From Phyllobacteriaceae bacterium UBA1059 (GTDB taxonomy: Bacteria; Pseudomonadota; Alphaproteobacteria; Rhizobiales; Rhizobiaceae), in contig DCDI01000232.1 in NCBI GenBank assembly GCA_002316345.1, positions 22,906 through 28,474 on the forward strand: a stretch of DNA of 5,569 nucleotides, given 5' to 3'. Each line of letters begins with the position of its first letter. Positions within the stretch are counted from its first letter, which is position 1. Shown here one piece after another: positions 1 through 5,221 of the stretch. The notes under the pieces were generated by a model that saw nothing but the letters and a program-made list of their open reading frames with translations, made no database searches and was not told the origin of the DNA. The position numbers were made by a program, and so were the translations under genes.

Positions 1-369
1 GTTCTGAAGTCGGTGGCGCGTGGTATAGACATGTTTGACTGCGTGATGCCGACACGCGCCGGCCGGCATGGTCTTGCCTTCACCCGTCGAGGACGGGTGA
101 ACCTGCGCAATGCCAGGCATGCCGATGATCATCGACCGCTGGACGAGGAAAGCGACTGCCCGGCGGCCCGGGACTATTCCCGCGCTTACCTGCATCATCT
201 CGTGCGCTCGCAGGAGGCGCTGGGCGCGATGCTGCTATCCTGGAACAACATCGCTTATTATCAGCATCTGATGCAGGGTATACGCAGTGCAATTGGCGAG
301 GGTCGCTTCGTGGCATTCGCCGAGCATGCGACCGAAGGCTGGGCGCGCGGCGATATTCCGCCGCTCTAG
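1..369 (+). CDS. tgt: Queuine/preQ1 tRNA-ribosyltransferase (Tgt), C-terminal part, 5' truncated by window edge
   Basis: This is the last 122 codons of a tRNA-guanine transglycosylase, the enzyme that swaps guanine 34 of GUN-anticodon tRNAs for the queuosine precursor preQ1. The reading frame is open from base 1, so the gene starts outside the window. Codons 8-17 read GIDMFDCVMP, the family's active-site motif; D13 (bases 37-39) aligns with the nucleophile Asp280 of Zymomonas mobilis Tgt. The family's RNARH and SRAYLHHL motifs follow, and then the helical tail (YYQHLM near codons 86-91). The full enzyme is usually about 370-380 residues, so roughly one third is visible. The zinc-binding part is unusual: the positions of Z. 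mobilis Cys318, Cys323 and His349 are Ser, Ala and Asn here, and only the Cys320 equivalent remains. The frame is otherwise intact, so I read it as a functional gene. Identification is firm; the effect of the missing ligands is unknown. Confidence 0.96.
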   Translation, partial: VLKSVARGIDMFDCVMPTRAGRHGLAFTRRGRVNLRNARHADDHRPLDEESDCPAARDYSRAYLHHLVRSQEALGAMLLSWNNIAYYQHLMQGIRSAIGEGRFVAFAEHATEGWARGDIPPL

Positions 370-1088
370 GCCGTGGTTGACGAGCGGGTACGAAGAACCG
401 CTCGCCAGCCAATCGCCAGCAGCAGGGCGTCCGCGACCAGCAGCGAGCCGGTGCCGATCAGCTGATACAACACCACGCCGCACACGCCGCCGAGCGAGAA
501 GGCTGCAACCGTCTCGATGTGCAGCCGCAGGCGTGTGCGAATCTCGACGGCGTTCTCGCTCGGTTCGGTACCGCGTGCGATGTCGATCAGCATGCCCAAG
601 CCGATGCCGATATCGGTCAGCATACCCGAGACATGGGTGGTACGAACGCGTGCTTGAGAGATCCGCGTCACCACTGCGTTCTGAAGGCCCATCAGGAAGC
701 TAAGGCTGATCACTGTCAAATCGACGGAGGGCGGTCCGCCACGAAGTAGTTCGACGATGCCGACCGCAGCAAGAATAATGGCTTCAAGCAGGATGCTGTG
801 GGCGTAGATGGCCGCGTTGCCGCGCCGGCGCCCGTCGTTGATCAGTAGCGTCGAAAGTGCCGACCCAGTGACGAAGGACAGCACGATCAGCAGGAAGAAG
901 CCGGCTAATCCAAGATCCGCAATCGCCAGGTGATCGGATAGAAGCGATACATTCCCGGTCATGTTGGCCGCGAAGAAGCCGACCGCGTGGAAGGCGGCCG
1001 CGTTCAAGCCACCGGCGATAGCCGCCAACATCCCCGCCAATTGGCGATTGCGCAGACTGTCGCGAGCAGCCCCTTCCGTTACAAGCAT
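366..1088 (-). CDS. DUF1275 / YoaK-family integral membrane protein
   Basis: A 240-residue hydrophobic protein of the DUF1275 (YoaK) family, whose biochemical role is not established. Several hydrophobic segments are visible, roughly at residues 18-37, 59-82, 92-114, 121-139, 193-211 and 214-231, pointing to about six inner-membrane spans. Family-like motifs are AVGFFAANMTGNV at 35-47, MGLQNAVVTR at 133-142 and THVSGMLTDIG at 151-161. A hydrophilic stretch at about 172-190 is probably a loop. I chose the ATG at 1088, which leaves a short charged N-terminus before the first span as in relatives. A TTG at 1106 with a weak GGGCGAG upstream would add six residues and cannot be excluded. The gene converges with tgt and their stop codons overlap. 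It lies about 110 bases downstream of the DUF4864 gene on the same strand, so the two could share a transcript. No close Shine-Dalgarno precedes the ATG. Confidence 0.87.
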   Translation of the reverse strand: MLVTEGAARDSLRNRQLAGMLAAIAGGLNAAAFHAVGFFAANMTGNVSLLSDHLAIADLGLAGFFLLIVLSFVTGSALSTLLINDGRRRGNAAIYAHSILLEAIILAAVGIVELLRGGPPSVDLTVISLSFLMGLQNAVVTRISQARVRTTHVSGMLTDIGIGLGMLIDIARGTEPSENAVEIRTRLRLHIETVAAFSLGGVCGVVLYQLIGTGSLLVADALLLAIGWRAVLRTRSSTTA

Positions 1089-1199
1089 GTCCAGCGCCAC
1101 GATCAACGAGGCTCGCCCAGCCGAGTCTCACCCTTTCCCGTTCATCTCTAGCACTGCGGGCGACCAACCAAAAAGAAACCAGCTACATCAATTTTGCCG

Positions 1200-1613
1200 T
1201 TACGTGCTCAGCGTCCTGCCGGCACGCAGTGTGACGCTATTGATGAGCCAGCTTCCGTCCGGCTGCCGCTGCAGCGTGTAGGTGGCGACGTAGTCTTTTC
1301 CGTCCGCGCCGATGATCAGTACATCCTGCTGGATCTGGTCGCCCACCTCCTTCGAGCTGCGGAAAGCGTAATGCTCGGGATTGTGCACCATGGGATAAGC
1401 CTGGCGGACCATCGACATGAAGATCCCCATATTCGGAAATTTCATCCGCAACATCGGTGATGCGAAGGAGTAAGCCTCGGCGTCGCGGTTGCCACGAAAT
1501 GCCGACATTTGACGCTGGATCACGCTTTGTGCTGCCTTGATTTCGGGTTCGCCTGCGAATGCAGACGCACTACCTGTTCCAAGTAGAAGGATAGCTATAA
1601 ACAAGCGATGCAC
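1200..1613 (-). CDS. Secreted/periplasmic DUF4864-domain protein
   Basis: A 137-residue protein of the DUF4864 family, which is small, exported and of unknown function. Residues 1-20 form a typical Sec signal peptide: a basic start (MHR), a hydrophobic core (LFIAILLLG) and a small-residue ASAFA site before GEPEI, so cleavage is probably near residue 20. The mature part has the family pattern: an N-terminal helix (IKAAQSVIQRQMSAFR, about 25-40), AYSFASPMLRMKFPN (47-61), then MVRQAYPMVHNP (68-79), and a C-terminal beta-rich end with the family-like RQPDGSWLINSV (about 116-127). The fold is probably NTF2-like, but I cannot confirm this. The start codon is GTG, supported by AGGGAG seven bases upstream. 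It is divergent from the RAM-domain gene and upstream of the DUF1275 gene on the same strand. No catalytic residues can be named. Confidence 0.85.
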   Translation of the reverse strand: MHRLFIAILLLGTGSASAFAGEPEIKAAQSVIQRQMSAFRGNRDAEAYSFASPMLRMKFPNMGIFMSMVRQAYPMVHNPEHYAFRSSKEVGDQIQQDVLIIGADGKDYVATYTLQRQPDGSWLINSVTLRAGRTLST

Positions 1614-1620
1614 TGGTGTT

Positions 1621-1626
1621 CTCCCT
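1621..1626 (-). promoter_or_regulatory. Ribosome binding site of the DUF4864 gene
   Basis: On the minus strand this reads AGGGAG, seven bases before the GTG at 1613. It decides the start, because no ATG lies near that would keep the complete signal peptide. Confidence 0.7.
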
Positions 1627-1721
1627 TGTTCTACCTGAGTTTAGCGCGGACACTGGTCATTTCCGATTATGAGTTACGTGAGGAACCCGCGCTGGGTTTC
1701 GCGCGTATCGCATCAGACATC

Positions 1722-1727
1722 AGGGGG
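1722..1727 (+). promoter_or_regulatory. Ribosome binding site of the RAM-domain gene
   Basis: AGGGGG lies four bases before the ATG at 1732. It favours this start over the in-frame ATG at 1669, which has no purine-rich run before it and would add 21 residues that do not resemble the family. Confidence 0.6.
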
Positions 1728-1731
1728 CGCG

Positions 1732-1968
1732 ATGAAGGCGTTTTTTATTCAGATCAAATGTGAGCTCGGCAAAGCCTACGAAGTGGCGCGCGCCATCGCG
1801 GATGCCGAGTTGGCGTCCGAGGTTTATTCCACTGCCGGCGAGTTCGATCTGCTCGCAAAATTCTACATCGAGGACGGCGGCGACGTTGGCCACTTCGTTA
1901 ACGAGAAGATCCAGATCCTACCGGGTATCCGCGATACGCGGACCATCGTCACCTTTCGCGCCTTTTAA
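1732..1968 (+). CDS. Stand-alone Lrp/AsnC ligand-binding (RAM) domain protein
   Basis: A 78-residue protein consisting only of the ligand-binding and oligomerisation domain of Lrp/AsnC regulators, without the DNA-binding helix-turn-helix. The expected beta-alpha-beta-beta-alpha-beta order is readable: AFFIQIKC (3-10), a helix around 14-26, SEVYSTAG (29-36), FDLLAKFYIE (38-47), a helix VGHFVNEKIQ (52-61), and the last strand TRTIVTFRAF (69-78) after LPGIRD. The glycine and aspartate in TAGEFD (35-39) sit where Lrp-type proteins contact amino-acid ligands. Family members of this size are known as stand-alone RAM proteins, thought to bind amino acids and assemble into dimers or larger rings, possibly with full-length Lrp proteins. 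It lies 73 bases before the ATP-grasp gene on the same strand and divergent from the DUF4864 gene. Regulation of the downstream block is possible but only inferred, since the protein cannot bind DNA by a helix-turn-helix of its own. Confidence 0.9.
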   Translation: MKAFFIQIKCELGKAYEVARAIADAELASEVYSTAGEFDLLAKFYIEDGGDVGHFVNEKIQILPGIRDTRTIVTFRAF

Positions 1969-1969
1969 G

Positions 1970-1999
1970 TTGCCAGACTAACGTCGTGCTTGCTTTTTA
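1970..1999 (+). promoter_or_regulatory. Weak candidate promoter for the ATP-grasp block
   Basis: TTGCCA at 1970-1975 matches a sigma-70 -35 box in five of six bases. Eighteen bases later TTTTTA (1994-1999) is a poor -10 box. Its distance to the TTG start at 2042 is suitable. It is the only candidate I see in the 73-base gap, and read-through from the RAM gene is an equally good explanation because no terminator is visible. Confidence 0.2.
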
Positions 2000-2028
2000 G
2001 CCGGGAACTCTCTGAAATGCGTGGAAGT

Positions 2029-2034
2029 AGGGAG
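2029..2034 (+). promoter_or_regulatory. Ribosome binding site selecting the TTG start of the ATP-grasp gene
   Basis: AGGGAG sits seven bases before the TTG at 2042, the same motif and spacing as in front of the DUF4864 GTG. The in-frame GTG at 2021 has no such motif at a workable distance, so TTG 2042 is preferred. Confidence 0.6.
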
Positions 2035-2041
2035 TGGAAGC

Positions 2042-3454
2042 TTGGTTGCATTCGATGAGATGCGTCCGGAAAACAGCGGACTGCGTCAGCCATACCAGAA
2101 ATACCAGGCTTGGCTCGACGAGCAGGATCCGGCCCGTCTCACGGAAAAGATGCAGGATGCCGAGCGTGTCTTTCGCAAGACCGGCATCACCTTTGCCGTT
2201 TACGGAGAAGATGCGGCAGCCGAGCGCCTGATCCCGTTCGATATCGTGCCGCGCATCCTATCCGGACAGGAATGGCGGCGCCTGATGCAGGGCATCGAAC
2301 AGCGTGTACAGGCTCTGAACGCCTTTCTGGACGACATCTATCATCGCCAGGAGATCATCAAGGCCGGGCGAATCCCAAAGGAGCTGATCGCCAACAACGA
2401 GGCCTTCCTGCCAGAGATGATCGGCGTGCGGCCGCCAGCTGGCGTTTACACCCACATCATCGGCACGGATATCGTGCGTACCGGCGAAGACGAGTTCTTC
2501 GTGCTGGAAGACAATGCGCGCACACCCAGCGGCGTTTCCTACATGCTGGAAAACCGCGAAACGATGATGCAGCTCTTCCCCGAGCTGTTCCAGCGCATCA
2601 AGGTTAGGCCGGTCGCCAACTATCCGCAACTTCTGCGGCAATCGCTGGCTGCCGTAAAACCCGAGAACTGCGAAGGGTCGCCGCGCATTGCGGTTCTGAC
2701 ACCAGGAAGCTTCAACTCGGCTTATTTCGAACATGCGTTCTTGGCCGACCAAATGGGCGTCGAACTGGTCGAGGGGCAGGATCTGCGCGTCATCGATGGC
2801 CATGTCGCGATGCGAACGACGCAAGGGTACAAGCGAATCGATGTATTGTACCGCCGCGTTGACGACGCCTTCCTTGATCCGATGACATTTCGCCCTGACT
2901 CGGCGCTCGGCGTGCCGGGCATCATGGATGTGTACCGTGCCGGCAAGATCACGATCGCCAATGCGCCAGGCACGGGGATCGCCGACGACAAGGCAATCTA
3001 CTCCTACATGCCGGAGATCATCGAGTTCTATACCGGTCGCAAGGCGCTGCTTCCGAATATCGAGACATACCGCTGCTCGGAGCCATCGAGCCTGTCTTAC
3101 GTGCTCGAGCATCTTCATGAGCTGGTGGTCAAGGAAGTGCATGGCTCTGGCGGATACGGCATGCTGGTCGGCCCGGCGGCGTCGAAGAAGGAGAGGGAGG
3201 CTTTTGCCGAAAAGCTCAAAGCCAGACCCTCAAACTACATTGCCCAGCCCACGCTTTCGCTTTCCACCGTGCCGATCCTGACCGAAGCTGGTCTCGCTCC
3301 ACGCCATGTCGATCTGCGGCCCTTCGTGCTCGTCTCGGACCGCATCCAGATCGTACCTGGCGGACTTACGCGCGTGGCGCTGAAGGAAGGCTCGCTCGTG
3401 GTCAATTCCTCGCAAGGCGGTGGCACCAAAGACACCTGGATCCTGGACGATTAG
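2042..3454 (+). CDS. Circularly permuted type 2 ATP-grasp protein (DUF404/DUF407)
   Basis: A 470-residue enzyme of the circularly permuted ATP-grasp group. ATP-grasp enzymes join a carboxylate to an amine or similar nucleophile through an acyl-phosphate made from ATP; the substrates of this group are not known. Conserved blocks in order are VLEDNARTPSGVSYMLENR (154-172), VLYRRVDD (268-275), NAPGTGIADDKAIYSYMP (307-324), VVKEVHGSGGYGMLVGP (362-378), RHVDLRPFVL (421-430), PGGLTRVAL (439-447) and NSSQGGGTKDTWIL (455-468). The glycine-rich GSGGYG and the acidic and basic residues around it probably contribute to nucleotide and metal binding. I start it at TTG 2042 (MVAFDEM) because of the AGGGAG before it and because family members begin close to this motif; GTG 2021 would add seven residues. 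The length fits the family. No signal peptide, so cytoplasmic. Its TAG touches the ATG of the alpha-E gene with no base between, so the two are probably co-translated. Confidence 0.94.
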   Translation: MVAFDEMRPENSGLRQPYQKYQAWLDEQDPARLTEKMQDAERVFRKTGITFAVYGEDAAAERLIPFDIVPRILSGQEWRRLMQGIEQRVQALNAFLDDIYHRQEIIKAGRIPKELIANNEAFLPEMIGVRPPAGVYTHIIGTDIVRTGEDEFFVLEDNARTPSGVSYMLENRETMMQLFPELFQRIKVRPVANYPQLLRQSLAAVKPENCEGSPRIAVLTPGSFNSAYFEHAFLADQMGVELVEGQDLRVIDGHVAMRTTQGYKRIDVLYRRVDDAFLDPMTFRPDSALGVPGIMDVYRAGKITIANAPGTGIADDKAIYSYMPEIIEFYTGRKALLPNIETYRCSEPSSLSYVLEHLHELVVKEVHGSGGYGMLVGPAASKKEREAFAEKLKARPSNYIAQPTLSLSTVPILTEAGLAPRHVDLRPFVLVSDRIQIVPGGLTRVALKEGSLVVNSSQGGGTKDTWILDD

Positions 3455-4396
3455 ATGCTGCTCGGACGCACCGCCAACGGTCTTTACTGGATGAGTCGCT
3501 ATATCGAGCGCGCCGAAAACATGGCGCGCTTGCTGGATGCGGGCTTGCGCCTGGCACTGACGCAAACCACCAGTTCGGCCGAGGAATGGACATCCTTGGT
3601 TGTGAGCGCGGGGGCAGAAGCCGCGTTTCGCGAACGGCACGACGAATTTACTGCCGCCACAGTCTCGGACTTTCTGCTGCGCGACACCTCCAACCCATCC
3701 AGCGTGGTGTCGTCCATTGAAACGGCGCGCATGAACGGGCGAATGGTGCGAACGGCACTGACCCGGGAATGTTGGGAAAGCCTGAACGAAGCCTGGATGT
3801 CGCTGAAGCGGCTCCTCGCCAATCCGATCGACGAGCGAGAGTTGCCGAGCGTTCTCGACGCGATCAAGCGGGACACGGCGCTGTTCCGTGGCTCCTTCCA
3901 GGGCACGATGCTGCGCAACGAGATCTACAATTTCGCGTCGCTCGGTACGCTCGTCGAACGCGCCGACAACACCGCGCGCATTCTTGACGTCAAATACTAT
4001 GTTCTAATGCCCTCAGTGCACTGGGTCGGCTCGTCGCTGGACAACTACCAATGGGAGTCGATCCTGCGCTCGGTTTCGGCCCACCGGTCCTATCGCTGGG
4101 TTTACGAAGCCGACTACAAGCCGACGCTCATTGCCGACTATCTAATCCTCAATCCCCGCATGCCCCGCTCGCTGGCCTTCTGCTATCGCGGCATCGTCGA
4201 GGATTTGCGGCAACTATCGGAAGATTACGGTTTGCAGCATCCGAGCTATGACATCGCGGTCAAGGTGCTGGAGCGGCTGCAGGTCGGCTCCATCAAAGAT
4301 GTCTTCGACTACGGGCTGCACGAGTATCTCGAAGGCTTCATCGATGACAATGCGCGCTTCAGCCAGGCTGTAGCCGACAATTACCGGTTCACCTGA
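3455..4396 (+). CDS. Alpha-E domain protein (DUF403)
   Basis: A 313-residue, mostly helical protein of the alpha-E family, usual length about 310. It starts with the family signature MLLGRTANGLYWMSRYIERA (1-20), which fixes the start directly after the ATP-grasp stop. A second copy of the core motif lies at 168-178 (ERADNTARILD against ERAENMARLLD at 18-28, eight of eleven identical), so the protein looks like an internal duplication. Other family-like stretches are RGSFQGTMLRNE (145-156), LRSVSAHRSYRW (204-215) and LILNPRMPRSLAFC (230-243). The family almost always lies beside a circularly permuted ATP-grasp gene, sometimes fused to it, and is regarded as its partner; whether it is catalytic or a scaffold is not established. 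The conserved Glu, Asn and Arg pairs could bind a ligand or metal. No membrane segment or signal peptide. The transglutaminase gene starts 3 bases after its TGA. Confidence 0.94.
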   Translation: MLLGRTANGLYWMSRYIERAENMARLLDAGLRLALTQTTSSAEEWTSLVVSAGAEAAFRERHDEFTAATVSDFLLRDTSNPSSVVSSIETARMNGRMVRTALTRECWESLNEAWMSLKRLLANPIDERELPSVLDAIKRDTALFRGSFQGTMLRNEIYNFASLGTLVERADNTARILDVKYYVLMPSVHWVGSSLDNYQWESILRSVSAHRSYRWVYEADYKPTLIADYLILNPRMPRSLAFCYRGIVEDLRQLSEDYGLQHPSYDIAVKVLERLQVGSIKDVFDYGLHEYLEGFIDDNARFSQAVADNYRFT

Positions 4397-4399
4397 TCG

Positions 4400-5191
4400 A
4401 TGCGCCTGAAGATCACCCACAAGACCGAATACGCCTACGATCAGCCGAATGCCTATGCCTTACAGCGCCTGAGGCTGATCCCCACAGATGGTCATAGCCA
4501 GCGTGTTCTCAGTTGGTCGCTCGATATCAGCGGTGCGACGGAAGAGGCCGGTTACACGGATGCGTTCGGCAATGTCACGCGTCTGGTCAGTGTTGATTCG
4601 GGGGAGACAAGTCTCAGCGCAACGGCAACTGGCGTAATTGAGACGATCGATCGATCGGGCGTCTCGGGTCCTCATCGCGGCTACACGCCCCTTTGGCTGT
4701 TCAGGCAGGAAACGCCGCTAACCGTGGCTGGCGATGCGATCAAGGCGCTTGTCGCCGATGTTGACGATGGTGCGCCCTTGCAGCGGATGCATGCGCTGCT
4801 TCAACTGATCGTTGAACGTGTGGCTTACGAGAAAGGCAGCACGACCGTTTCTACGACGGGCGAAGAAGCTGCTCGCAAGGGGGCCGGTGTCTGCCAGGAT
4901 CAGGCGCATATATTTGCGTCCGCCGCACGGCTTTTGGAAGTACCTGCTCGCTATGTCAGCGGCTACCTCATGTCGGAAGGCGATAAACACGCCGCCAGCC
5001 ATGCCTGGGCGGAAGTGCATATCGAGGGTCTCGGCTGGGTCGCCTTCGATCCAGCCAATGGCATTTCGCCTGATGAACGATATGTCCGCCTGGCAACGGG
5101 CCGCGATTACAACGATGCCTGTCCTGTTTCCGGCTTCAGGCTGGGAGAAGCGGTAGAACGCCTTGAAGTTCACGTCACAGTCGAGCAGTAA
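4400..5191 (+). CDS. Transglutaminase-like family protein (cysteine peptidase/amidase fold)
   Basis: A 263-residue protein with the bacterial transglutaminase N-terminal domain (about 1-85, beginning MRLKITHKTEYAYDQP) and a transglutaminase core (about 125-225). The catalytic triad is complete: Cys165 in GAGVCQDQAH, His201 in ASHAWAEV and Asp217 in GWVAFDPANG. The VPARYVSGYL segment (181-190) is also typical of the family. Such bacterial proteins may cleave or transfer amide and peptide bonds rather than cross-link proteins. There is no signal peptide or membrane segment, so it should act in the cytoplasm with the neighbouring ATP-grasp, alpha-E and Anbu proteins. The start follows the alpha-E stop by three bases and has only a weak ribosome site, which suggests translational coupling. 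The TAA lies in the loop of a 9-bp hairpin. The substrate is unknown. Confidence 0.93.
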   Translation: MRLKITHKTEYAYDQPNAYALQRLRLIPTDGHSQRVLSWSLDISGATEEAGYTDAFGNVTRLVSVDSGETSLSATATGVIETIDRSGVSGPHRGYTPLWLFRQETPLTVAGDAIKALVADVDDGAPLQRMHALLQLIVERVAYEKGSTTVSTTGEEAARKGAGVCQDQAHIFASAARLLEVPARYVSGYLMSEGDKHAASHAWAEVHIEGLGWVAFDPANGISPDERYVRLATGRDYNDACPVSGFRLGEAVERLEVHVTVEQ

Positions 5192-5201
5192 TCTGCTCGA
5201 C
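5180..5201 (+). promoter_or_regulatory. Intercistronic hairpin around the transglutaminase stop codon
   Basis: GTCGAGCAG (5180-5188) and CTGCTCGAC (5193-5201) form a perfect 9-bp stem with the 4-base loop TAAT. The TAA stop codon of the transglutaminase gene is bases 5189-5191, so it is exposed in the loop. No run of T follows, so a strong intrinsic terminator is unlikely. An RNA-processing, stability or partial attenuation element before the proteasome-type gene is more plausible. The dyad itself is directly visible; a function is inferred. Confidence 0.45.
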
Positions 5202-5221
5202 CTTCGTTGGATTGGACTTTC

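Noticed and set aside
1..369. Tgt as a pseudogene because of the missing zinc ligands
   Set aside because: The frame is intact, the active-site aspartate and the other motifs are kept, and the substitutions occur without frameshift or stop, so a divergent functional enzyme is more likely.
287..703. + strand open frame of 138 codons after and overlapping tgt
   Set aside because: It is very rich in Arg, Ser and Pro, overlaps both tgt and the opposite DUF1275 gene, and has no motif.
784..1167. - strand open frame of 127 codons overlapping the DUF1275 gene in another frame
   Set aside because: The DUF1275 frame has hydrophobic segments and family motifs; this one is arginine-rich and low in structure, typical of a shadow frame.
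1107..1199. T-rich stretch (TTTCTTTTT on the - strand) after the DUF4864 gene as an intrinsic terminator
   Set aside because: I find no stable GC-rich hairpin directly before the T run, so it is not supported as a terminator.
1669..1731. Longer N-terminus for the RAM protein from ATG 1669
   Set aside because: The extra 21 residues do not match the domain and have no ribosome site, while ATG 1732 has AGGGGG before it and begins at the first strand of the domain.
2258..3142. Long open frame of 294 codons on the - strand, opposite the ATP-grasp gene
   Set aside because: It lies entirely within a well-conserved + strand gene. Its translation shows no recognisable motif and fits the shadow expected in a GC-rich coding region.
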